Assembly (NCBI GenBank): GCA_026981635.1
Contig: JALSIF010000158.1
Span: 1-18,228 of the forward strand
Length of the DNA: 18,228 nucleotides
Source: JALSIF01 sp026981635 [NCBI: bacterium]
GTDB taxonomy: Bacteria > 4484-113 > JALSIF01
Direction of reading: 5' to 3'
This document shows positions 1 through 7,072 of the stretch, in pieces. The notes beneath the pieces were generated by a model. It had not been told where the DNA came from and did no database searches. It worked only from the letters and a program-made list of their open reading frames with translations. The position numbers were made by a program, and so were the translations under genes. Position 1 is the stretch's first letter; each line of letters opens with the position of its first letter.

Positions 1-60
1 CCCTGCCTGCGGGGAGGGGGCTGGGGGGTGGGGTCAGCCTCGGGGAGGGCTCCTTGGGTT

Positions 61-66
61 ATACTC
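61..66 (+). promoter_or_regulatory. Possible -10 element (TATACT)
   Basis: TATACT lies nine bases before the ATG at 75, so a transcript starting at the usual distance would begin almost on that ATG and be nearly leaderless. No convincing -35 hexamer is visible at the expected spacing. The same hexamer occurs on the minus strand before the aldehyde dehydrogenase gene (16632-16627), which gives some support. Inference only. Confidence 0.3.
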
Positions 67-74
67 CCCTTGAG

Positions 75-470
75 ATGACCCCGGGACCCAAGAAGCCCTA
101 CCAGCCCCTTGAGCCACCGCCCCCTGGTCCCCTGCTGGGGCACCCCGGGGATCCTCTGCGCCAGCGGGTTCCCCTCACCCCCCGCGAGGCCATTGAGCGG
201 GGACGGGAGCTCCTCTCCCGGCTGGGCGGCCTTCAGTTTCCCGAGGAGCCTGCCCTGGGCGACTACCCCGCCTGGCAGCGGGGCCCCACCTCCCCCGCCG
301 GAGAGTGGGACCGCTGGCTGAGGGAGACCCTCAGGCGAATTGAAAAGCTGAACAGTGAGCTAAACAGTGCGGGAGTGCCCTACCGGCTAGTCCCGCAAAG
401 GGTGGAGCTTTCTCCCCGCCTGGAGGAGAGCCGCTTGCTGGTGGAAGTTAAACCCCGTGAGACGCCCTGA
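75..470 (+). CDS. Small hypothetical protein, proline-rich N-terminus
   Basis: I do not recognise this protein of about 131 residues (138 if translation starts at TTG 54). The first third is rich in proline and glycine. The middle and end contain charged helical segments such as REAIERGRELLSRLGG and a tryptophan-containing helix with WDRWLRETLRRIEKLN. There is no signal peptide or membrane segment. Two starts are possible. TTG 54 has GGGGAGGG four bases upstream. ATG 75 has no ribosome site but sits nine bases after TATACT, which fits a near-leaderless message, so I chose it. The gene runs toward the pseudo-nucleotidase gene on the other strand; the two stop codons are 3 bases apart. It may belong to an operon that begins left of the window. 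The reading frame looks genuine because of its amino acid balance, but no function can be given. Confidence 0.6.
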   Translation: MTPGPKKPYQPLEPPPPGPLLGHPGDPLRQRVPLTPREAIERGRELLSRLGGLQFPEEPALGDYPAWQRGPTSPAGEWDRWLRETLRRIEKLNSELNSAGVPYRLVPQRVELSPRLEESRLLVEVKPRETP

Positions 471-473
471 CGG

Positions 474-2804
474 TCAGCTTCGCCAGTAGGCAAACATCTC
501 CTCCCGTAAGAGGGCGTCAAAGCCCACCGTAATGGGACCGTCCACCGTGGTAAGGCTTGCCTCAAAGCGGTAGAGCTTGCCGCCGGCAACCGGCTTGGCG
601 TCGTTAGCAAGCCCCCACCACTGGGCGCGGTACTCCACCCCGGTCCCCGCCGGAAGCTGCACCTCCCGCTCCCGCTCCACATAGACGGTGTGGAAGGCGT
701 AGTTCCAGATCAGCTTGCCACTGCGGGGATCGCGCACCGCAAAGTCGGTCTCCTGCAGGGTGGGGAAGCGAAGGATTTTAAGCTCGTCGGTCTGGTTGAT
801 GACCTGGAAGATGAACCTCACCCAGGGCCTGCCCTTGTCGGGCTTTACGTAGTCCACCTTGAGCCGCAGGGTAAGCCCCCCCTTGCCCTCCTGCTCGGTC
901 TCCCCCAAAGGATAGACCTCCGCCCCCAGGGGCACCGTAGCGGGAGCCTGCCCAACCTGTCCGGTGGCAGTTTCGGTCTCAGTCCCAGTCGGCTTGGCCG
1001 GCTTGCCTCCACCTGGGCTGCCCCCCGCTCCCACCACCGGGACGGTCACCTCACCCGGACTGGGCATTTGGCCCTCCCCCTCCCGCTGAACCTCTACCTC
1101 AACCTCCTCTTCGCCCGCCGCTGGCTTCTCCTCTCCCTCCGGGGCGGGGGTCTCCAGCCCCTCGTAGGGCCTAAGCTCAACCTCCTCCACCTCGGCCACC
1201 TGCTCCTCAGCCTTGGGGGCCTGCGGTGGGGCGCTCACGAAGCGCACCGTCCCCTCCACCGGCGGCGTCAGGGGGGAGTTTCGCCGCACCCAGGCGATGA
1301 CCACATCCCGCAGGGTCTTGCCGCTGTTTTTGAGCACCTCCCCGTCGGAGAGGGGACGCTTGGTGGCCGGGTCGGTTCGTACCAGCTCGGCCAGCTCCAC
1401 ATAGCCATAGGCCCCGCCCACCAGGCTGTCCACCGTGGCCACCGCATAGAGCTCATCGGCCCTCACCGGCTCCCCGGCCACCTTCAGGTTATAGACCTCG
1501 TCGCCGAACACCTCGTAGCTCATCCCCGACACCTGCAGAAAGCCGGGACCGCCGATGTTTCGCACCGAGCGGGCGATCACCCTGCTCAGCACATCCCCCC
1601 TTAGGGTCAGCTTCACCACCCGGTCGCCCCCCGGGATCAGCCGATATAGGGTGCCCAGGGTGACCGGCCCGGCCTCAATCTGCCCCCGGATGAGGCCGGC
1701 GGGGATCATCCCCGCCTGGGCGTCCACATAGTCCCGCGCCGCCCTTGCCGCCATCACTCCGAGGGGGTTCTCCGCATTCATCAGGTTGGTAGCGGGGACC
1801 GCCCGGGGGGCCTCGGCGATCACCTGGGAGAGCTTGAGCTCCACCGACCGCTTGATCTGGGTGACCCGCTCCCTGACCTGGGGAGTCTCCTGCTGGGGGT
1901 GCTTGCCGTCCAGGGTGATGAGGCGAAAGTCAAAGTAGCGCAGGCCCACCCCCCCTTCATCCTTATTCTGGTAGGTGAGCTTGAGCTGCCCCACCGCCAT
2001 GCCGTCCTTGTAGGCCTCAACGATCAAGGTATCGCCCACCTGGTAGGGCTGACTGAGCAGCGCCCCCGATCCTCCCCCCACGATCACATTGATCTCCGGA
2101 TAGCGGGAGGCAAGCTTCAGGTTCTCGGTCACCCCCAGCTGACTGAGCAGCACGATGATGTCCGTCTTCTCCTTAAGTTCACCGAGCACCCGCCCCAGAG
2201 TCTCCTCGGGGTTCTCAAAGGTCACCCCCGAGGTGAGGGCTGGATTGAGGATCTCCGGGGTCATGGGATTTGAAAGGCCAAAGATGCCCACCCGAAGCCC
2301 CGCCTTCTTAAGCACCACGTAGGGCCTTCCGATGGGCTGGTTGGTGGTGGTGTCAATCACGTTTGCAGCCACCACGGCGAACTTGGCCCGGGCGATGCGT
2401 TCCTTTAGGACCTTTACCCCATAGCGGAACTCCTCCGGGCCCAGGCCCACCGCCTCATAGCCCATCAGGTTCATCAGCTCCACCTCGTAGTAGCCCTGCC
2501 CCAGGGTGGAGCTGGCGGTGGGGCCGAAGAAGCCCCCCGCGTCCACCAGCAGCCAGTCAAGGTCCTTGTGGCGGCGCCGCTCGGCGATGAGCCGCGCCCG
2601 GGCGTATGCCCCGCCCAGCACCCGCCCGTCAGCGGTGCGCAGGGAAAAGAGCTTCCCGCCGGTGTCGTTGGTGTGAAGGATGACCAGGTTGTGCAGCCCC
2701 CCCTCCTGCTGGGCCCCGACGGGGGCAGACCCACCCGGCACGGAGAGGAGCACCACCGCCCAAAGAAGCGATGCGATCCACCAAGGCCGAACCCTGCTCG
2801 TCAC
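474..2804 (-). CDS. Secreted UshA-like 5'-nucleotidase homologue, probable pseudoenzyme, with C-terminal BsuPI-like domain
   Basis: A 776-residue exported protein. The GTG at 2804 is chosen because AAGGGG lies seven bases upstream; the TTG at 2822 has no ribosome site. Residues 1-31 form a signal peptide ending near VGA/QQ. Residues 40-330 match the metallophosphatase domain of the 5'-nucleotidase/UshA family, residues about 342-520 the family's C-terminal domain, about 525-625 is a Glu/Pro/Gly-rich linker, and about 645-765 resembles the BsuPI (proteinase inhibitor, Ig-like) domain. The family normally needs Asp, His, Asn and Gln ligands. Here only the first Asp (D47 in HTNDTGG) remains. The other sites read DAGG, GPEEFRYG, LSQLG and GGGSG where the family has GD, GNHEFD, LSHLG and GGHxH/Q. 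The C-terminal domain has also lost its usual NGGGIR and FNxxGGDGY residues. I infer a non-catalytic binding protein. It lies 164 bases downstream of an NHL lipoprotein gene on the same strand. Confidence 0.85.
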   Translation of the reverse strand: MTSRVRPWWIASLLWAVVLLSVPGGSAPVGAQQEGGLHNLVILHTNDTGGKLFSLRTADGRVLGGAYARARLIAERRRHKDLDWLLVDAGGFFGPTASSTLGQGYYEVELMNLMGYEAVGLGPEEFRYGVKVLKERIARAKFAVVAANVIDTTTNQPIGRPYVVLKKAGLRVGIFGLSNPMTPEILNPALTSGVTFENPEETLGRVLGELKEKTDIIVLLSQLGVTENLKLASRYPEINVIVGGGSGALLSQPYQVGDTLIVEAYKDGMAVGQLKLTYQNKDEGGVGLRYFDFRLITLDGKHPQQETPQVRERVTQIKRSVELKLSQVIAEAPRAVPATNLMNAENPLGVMAARAARDYVDAQAGMIPAGLIRGQIEAGPVTLGTLYRLIPGGDRVVKLTLRGDVLSRVIARSVRNIGGPGFLQVSGMSYEVFGDEVYNLKVAGEPVRADELYAVATVDSLVGGAYGYVELAELVRTDPATKRPLSDGEVLKNSGKTLRDVVIAWVRRNSPLTPPVEGTVRFVSAPPQAPKAEEQVAEVEEVELRPYEGLETPAPEGEEKPAAGEEEVEVEVQREGEGQMPSPGEVTVPVVGAGGSPGGGKPAKPTGTETETATGQVGQAPATVPLGAEVYPLGETEQEGKGGLTLRLKVDYVKPDKGRPWVRFIFQVINQTDELKILRFPTLQETDFAVRDPRSGKLIWNYAFHTVYVEREREVQLPAGTGVEYRAQWWGLANDAKPVAGGKLYRFEASLTTVDGPITVGFDALLREEMFAYWRS

Positions 2805-2968
2805 TCCCTTACCCCTTGCCAAAGGATGTCAGGGGCAAGTCTAACACAGCCCCGCCCCACGGCCGCCCGCACTACAGGCTTCGCCAGAGGGCCTATCTGC
2901 CCTGTGGGCGGTAGGACGCACCACCGGGGAAGGAGAACAGATCGGTTGCTGCTTGACCGGCCTGATGC

Positions 2969-4915
2969 CTAGCCGGAGGGGAGGGGTACCAGGGTGAAGT
3001 TCATGATCTGGACGGTGCGCTCGCTGATGAAGAGGTCGCGCACCACCGTCTGGTAGCCCTCCTTGCTCACCGCAATCTGATACTGGCCCTCCTGGATGTC
3101 GTTGAGCTTGTAGCTCCCGTCAAGGCCGGTGGTGGTGCTCAGCGAGGTGCCCAGGATCTCCACCCTGGCCTGGTTGATGGGCAGGTTGGTGCCAAACTCG
3201 CGCACCACCCCCTGCACCCCGCCGGTGGTCACCCCAACAATGGGCTCCAGCACCAGGTCGCGGATGACCAGCTCGTCAGGGATCAGGTTTACCTCCCCCT
3301 GATCGGGCCTGAAACCCGCCTTGCTGCCGGTGACCACGTAGGTCCCCACCGGCAGGTTGTCCACCCGATAGATGCCCTCCGAATCGGACAGCACCGCCGC
3401 CACCAGGCCCAGGTTGTCGCTGATGGTGACGGTGGCCTCGGCCAGCGGGGAGGGCGGCTCGGTGGCGGAGCTGAACACGCGCCCGCCCAGGCTTCCAAAC
3501 AGCCGGTTGGGGGCTACCCGCTCAAACACCCTGACCCGGTCAAGGTCGGCGATGTAGACGGTGCCGGTGAACTCGTCTATGGCCACATCAATGGGGGCGA
3601 TCAGATTGTTGCCGGTAGTTCCAGGCAGGCCCGAGCCGATGTCGCGCAGGTGGAAGCCGTTTCGGTCAAACACCTGCACTCGCCGGTTGCCTGGATCGGC
3701 CACATAGATCTCGCCGGTGCGGTGGTCCACCGCCAGCCCGGCCGGCCCTCCCCCGGCCAGCCGCGGGTCCTCGGGCGGTCCCTGGCCGGCAAACTGGCCG
3801 GGAAGCGACCCGATGCCGGTACCGATGATGCTCTGGTAGCCGGTGGGGTTGGAGAAGACCGGAGGGGCCACACTGTACTCAAAGGGAACCGAGGAGATGT
3901 CGGTGACGATGCGCGAGCGACCATAGAAATCAAAGCTCAGGTTGAAGTCCTCATAGAAGCTCTCTGTCTCCAGGAACTGCCCCTTGGGGATAGATTCTCC
4001 TAGGGCGAAGCGAGAAGCCACCTCTTCGTTGGCTGCTCCCGTCTGGTCCCCAAAGACTCGGTCAAACAATGGTGCAGGGATGGAACCGGGAAACTCATCT
4101 CCCGCCTGTGGGCAGGTTACATCGTGTCCGCCACTGGGGACATAGGCTTGATAGAAAGAGTCGCCCCTGAGAAAATCAAAAATGATGATGGCACTCGGCA
4201 TTACCGGGGGGCTTGCCTGAGTACAGAGGGCTGAGACTCTAGCCCTTGCCACTATCTCTCCATTAGGCATAACTTCAAGCCCATTGAAGGAATTTATTTG
4301 GAACCATGCTTGCGCATCAGGTGGACGGGTCGTATTGGGAACCAGCCGACTCTCTCGGAAGAAGTTCCGGGGCAACCTCACAAACTTACCCGCACCCTGA
4401 TCAGGTCCAATGTTGATGTCGTCGTCCAAGTTGGGAGCAAAGATGGTAATTCCCGGGTTGTCGTCCGGACCCGGCTGTCCCATCACTACTGGATACTCAG
4501 GGAAGGGGAAGAAACTACCGTCGGCCAGGGGACTGACCAGGTTGGGCAGCACCTCCACATCCACCAAGGGGGTAATCGGGAGGGCACCCGCCTGCCCCAC
4601 CAGCACGCCGTCCTTGGTGAAGGCAAAGAGGTTGTTTTCAGTGGCCACATAGACATAGCCCGAGGATACCGCCACCGCCACCACCGGCGACTGGAAGGGG
4701 CCAAATTCCCCCGCCGCCCGGAAAATGGCCGGGTCGCTGGGGTCTCCCCCCGGTGGGTTCCTACGCGGGGTCTCCCCCTCCCCTCCGGTTCCACCAGCTC
4801 CTCCACCCACCTGGCCAGAGTCGCGGTTATCACCGCCACCCCCGCCACAGCTTGCCATCAGAAGCACACCTAGAAGTAGCGCCAGTCCAAGAAACCAAAC
4901 CGAGCGTAGTCTCAT
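2969..4915 (-). CDS. Lipoprotein with NHL-type repeats and two carboxypeptidase-regulatory-like domains
   Basis: A 648-residue lipoprotein. The signal peptide ends in LLMASC with the lipid-bearing Cys at 23, followed by GGGGG and a Gly-rich linker. Residues about 65-110 contain a beta-propeller-like strand pattern (VVAVAVSSGYVYVATENN). Clear NHL-like blades are at about 395-425 (GLAVDHRTGEIYVADPGNRR) and 440-468 (VAIDEFTGTVYIADLDRVRV). Two carboxypeptidase-regulatory-like beta sandwiches follow at about 475-545 and 565-645, each with the pattern G-x-V, then SDSEGIYRVDNLPVGTYVV or TGLDGSYKLNDIQEGQYQI. Such folds bind proteins or sugars and have no catalytic residues. The ATG at 4915 has a GTAGGG ribosome site five bases upstream. 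The gene is 67 bases behind the phospholipase-D-like gene and probably shares its transcript. Its middle third has much lower GC than the rest. The specific role is unknown. Confidence 0.85.
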   Translation of the reverse strand: MRLRSVWFLGLALLLGVLLMASCGGGGGDNRDSGQVGGGAGGTGGEGETPRRNPPGGDPSDPAIFRAAGEFGPFQSPVVAVAVSSGYVYVATENNLFAFTKDGVLVGQAGALPITPLVDVEVLPNLVSPLADGSFFPFPEYPVVMGQPGPDDNPGITIFAPNLDDDINIGPDQGAGKFVRLPRNFFRESRLVPNTTRPPDAQAWFQINSFNGLEVMPNGEIVARARVSALCTQASPPVMPSAIIIFDFLRGDSFYQAYVPSGGHDVTCPQAGDEFPGSIPAPLFDRVFGDQTGAANEEVASRFALGESIPKGQFLETESFYEDFNLSFDFYGRSRIVTDISSVPFEYSVAPPVFSNPTGYQSIIGTGIGSLPGQFAGQGPPEDPRLAGGGPAGLAVDHRTGEIYVADPGNRRVQVFDRNGFHLRDIGSGLPGTTGNNLIAPIDVAIDEFTGTVYIADLDRVRVFERVAPNRLFGSLGGRVFSSATEPPSPLAEATVTISDNLGLVAAVLSDSEGIYRVDNLPVGTYVVTGSKAGFRPDQGEVNLIPDELVIRDLVLEPIVGVTTGGVQGVVREFGTNLPINQARVEILGTSLSTTTGLDGSYKLNDIQEGQYQIAVSKEGYQTVVRDLFISERTVQIMNFTLVPLPSG

Positions 4916-4982
4916 TTTTACCCTACCCCTGCTCTTCTACTTGCTTCATCTCCCAAGTCTGACAGGTTCTCCTGCCCCAGGG

Positions 4983-6875
4983 TCATAGGAGGCCGCCACC
5001 TCCCCCACCGCCGGGGAAGCCGCCGCCTCCACCACCGCCGGGGAGACCGCCCCCGCCACCACCACCGCCCAGGCCGCCGCCCTGCTCGGGCTGCTGTGGG
5101 CGGGTGTTAATGGACAGATTGATCTCCCTCACCGCTCCCGGCCCCAGCAGGAACTCAAAGTCGGTGGGCTGGAACTCACCGCTCACCAGCGCTCCTCCCC
5201 CCACCGTCTGGGCAGTAATGGTAATGGTGACCCGCCCAGCAGGTACCACCTGCAGGTAGGTAAAGTCGGGGTTGGTCACCTCACTTCTCTCAAAGCCCAT
5301 CACCGGCGGAGCACCACCGAAGATGGTGTTGAAGTCCTGCCCGCTGAACCAGTCAGTGCCTGTCACTTCAAAGCTCACCGAGATGGGCACCTCCTCGGTC
5401 TGACCACCGCCGAGGGCTCCCCCATCCTGCTGGTCCCCCTGCTGAACGGTGATGGTGGGGGTAAAGCCGATTACCTTGCCAAACACCACTCCCATGGGCA
5501 CCGGGTGGCCCGCAACCCCCGCCACCACGTCGGTGGGGTAGGCGTAGAAGGTGGACCAGATCTGGCCGTAGTCCCGCATGGGGACCGAGTTGTCGTCCAG
5601 GTTGATGCCCTGGGGGATCACGTTGCGGCTGGGGTTGATGAAGCCCACATACTTGGAAACCACCGCATCCCCCCGAAAGACCAGCATCACCTCGTCGTTG
5701 AGGTCCATCCCGTTGGGGGTGAAGTTGGCGGTGGTGATGATGAGCGAGTCGCCGAAGTGGCGGAAGGAGCCGTCGGCGATGGTGGGCGGGGCATCAATGT
5801 AGATGTATTTGAGGTTGAGGGTGTTGTCCGGGTAGCTCACCAGCTGCCCATCCAGTACGTTTACCGCACCGCTCTCTAAGTTTGCCTGGGTTTGCTGAGC
5901 GCCTCCGATCTGTCCTTGGATATCCTGCACAATCTGGGCCAAAATTCCGCTGGTTATCACATCCGGATCATTTACCGTGATAAAGAAGCCCTTTGGATCC
6001 TCCGGGTCGGAATACCACTCCTGGAAAGTCCTAAACAGGGCCTGGTCGTTGAACTGCTTGACCGCAATCCACAGGTGGCTGCCGCGCTGGATGGCGCTGG
6101 CGATCTGGTCGCGCAGGTTGTCCACCGGGCCGAAGAAGACGTCCACCGTACCGATGGGGTTGCCATTGATGTCGCGGGCGATGACAAAGGTCTGCTGGGT
6201 GGCCCGCCGCTTTTCAATGCCGAAGTTGCCCTCGGCAAACATCTGGTTGAACTCGGTGGCAAAGGCCTGGGCCACCTGGGTGTTTCGGATGATCACCACG
6301 TCGCCGATGTGGCGGTCCACCCCCTCGGTGGAAAAGTCGTAGTTGCCAGTGATCACTACCGCGTTGTCAATCACCACGAAGCGGCTGTGCATCAGCCGGG
6401 GAAAGCCGTCCTTATCGGTATGGACGTTGATGCCCGCATTGATCAGCTGGAGGTAGAAGGGTCGGTAGGCGGGGTCCTCAAAATAGGCTTTCTCCGTCAC
6501 CACCCTGACCCTCACCCGGCCCGCCAGCGAGACCAGCAGGTCCACCAGCTCCTGCCGGTTGATGCGCATCACCGCAAGGTCAATGCTTGACTGGGCGGTG
6601 GAGAGCTCGGCCAGCACCGGGTCTATATCCAGCCGGTTGTCGGAGAAGTTGCGGTTGCGAAACTGGACGTCCACCATGGCAAACTCCACGTTGGGTGCCT
6701 GGTCGTCACCGGGCACCTGCGGAGCCGCACTGCCAGTCTGCTCCCCCGGCGGGATATTGGGCAGGTCATCACTCACCTGACCAGCCCCGCCCCCGCCGCC
6801 GCCACATGAGAGGAGCAGCAACGAAAGGACGATCCCCATGAGGACTAGAAGGAAAGTTGACCTAGGGGTTCGCAT
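4983..6875 (-). CDS. Phospholipase-D-like lipoprotein with altered HKD motifs and glycine-rich tail
   Basis: A 630-residue lipoprotein with lipobox LLLLSC (Cys 24) followed by six glycines. ATG 6875 is preferred because GGGAGA lies seven bases upstream and the signal peptide begins directly; longer reading starts lack this. Residues about 68-205 form the first phospholipase D fold half (family PLDc_2), with MHSRFVVIDNAVVITGNYDF around 162-181. The second half, about 240-405, has NLKYIYIDAPP at 354-364 and TTANFTPNGMDLNDE near 381-395. The family motif is HxKx4D in both halves. Here the first is H163-x-R165-x4-D170 and the second N354-x-K356-x4-D361, so one Lys and one His are replaced and catalysis is doubtful. 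A beta-rich region (about 440-600) and a C-terminal run of glycine clusters follow. The gene starts a probable unit with the NHL lipoprotein 67 bases downstream. Confidence 0.87.
   Translation of the reverse strand: MRTPRSTFLLVLMGIVLSLLLLSCGGGGGGAGQVSDDLPNIPPGEQTGSAAPQVPGDDQAPNVEFAMVDVQFRNRNFSDNRLDIDPVLAELSTAQSSIDLAVMRINRQELVDLLVSLAGRVRVRVVTEKAYFEDPAYRPFYLQLINAGINVHTDKDGFPRLMHSRFVVIDNAVVITGNYDFSTEGVDRHIGDVVIIRNTQVAQAFATEFNQMFAEGNFGIEKRRATQQTFVIARDINGNPIGTVDVFFGPVDNLRDQIASAIQRGSHLWIAVKQFNDQALFRTFQEWYSDPEDPKGFFITVNDPDVITSGILAQIVQDIQGQIGGAQQTQANLESGAVNVLDGQLVSYPDNTLNLKYIYIDAPPTIADGSFRHFGDSLIITTANFTPNGMDLNDEVMLVFRGDAVVSKYVGFINPSRNVIPQGINLDDNSVPMRDYGQIWSTFYAYPTDVVAGVAGHPVPMGVVFGKVIGFTPTITVQQGDQQDGGALGGGQTEEVPISVSFEVTGTDWFSGQDFNTIFGGAPPVMGFERSEVTNPDFTYLQVVPAGRVTITITAQTVGGGALVSGEFQPTDFEFLLGPGAVREINLSINTRPQQPEQGGGLGGGGGGGGLPGGGGGGGFPGGGGGGGLL
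4986..5093 (-). repeat. Low-complexity glycine-codon repeat at the 3' end of the PLD-like gene
   Basis: The last 36 or so codons are mostly glycine, arranged as clusters of seven or eight Gly separated by LP, FP or LL. At DNA level these are imperfect direct repeats of about 27 bases made of CCGCC and CACC blocks on the plus strand. Such tracts are prone to slippage in length. The frame stays open to a TGA at 4983-4985. Confidence 0.6.
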
Positions 6876-6896
6876 CTCACATTCTCCCATCAGTTT

Positions 6897-6910
6897 CCTA
6901 CCCGGGTAGG
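6897..6910. promoter_or_regulatory. 14-base perfect palindrome in the leader of the PLD-like lipoprotein gene
   Basis: CCTACCCGGGTAGG reads the same on both strands. It lies 22 bases upstream of the chosen start and 9 bases before the GGGAGA ribosome site, where a bound dimer or a folded leader could affect expression. One such palindrome is expected by chance in a sequence of this length, so only the position makes it suggestive. Confidence 0.25.
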
Positions 6911-6983
6911 CGTCCTGCCCCCTTCCAGCCGGACCGCGTGCAAGCACTCCGTTTCCCCTATACTCCCAGTGAGGCATGCACCA

Positions 6984-7014
6984 TTCCCCCGGCGGGGGAA
7001 AGCTGCCCTTTTCC
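6984..7014 (-). promoter_or_regulatory. Possible alternative hairpins in the leader of the PLD-like gene
   Basis: TTCCCCC (6984-6990) can pair with GGGGGAA (6994-7000). The overlapping GGAAA (6997-7001) can pair instead with TTTCC (7010-7014). The two helices exclude each other and lie within the roughly 155-base leader predicted from the promoter at 7037-7064. No known riboswitch consensus was recognised. Confidence 0.2.
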
Positions 7015-7036
7015 AGCCTGGATGGGGAGCCGTGGC

Positions 7037-7064
7037 ATTATACCCCTTCCGCTCGCCAGCCCAA
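7037..7064 (-). promoter_or_regulatory. Promoter for the PLD-like lipoprotein gene
   Basis: On the minus strand, a perfect TATAAT occupies 7042-7037, with TTGGGC (7064-7059) sixteen bases upstream as a weak -35. Transcription would start near 7030, giving a leader of about 155 bases before the ATG at 6875. It sits just behind the end of rfbD (stop at 7073-7075), so the lipoprotein genes need not depend on rfbD transcription. Confidence 0.5.
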
Positions 7065-7072
7065 ACCAAATC

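Noticed and set aside
690-1604. A 304-codon open frame on the plus strand
   Set aside because: It lies wholly opposite the well-supported pseudo-nucleotidase gene, has a His/Leu/Gly-rich composition typical of an antisense shadow in GC-rich DNA, and shows no domain.
2805-2968. Search for a terminator, promoter or RNA between the NHL and pseudo-nucleotidase genes
   Set aside because: Only imperfect GC-rich pairings and weak -10-like strings (for example TAGACT on the minus strand) were found, none with a partner -35 or T-run.
6959-6964. TATACT on the plus strand considered as a promoter
   Set aside because: No credible plus-strand gene follows; the open frames there overlap rfbD in antisense.
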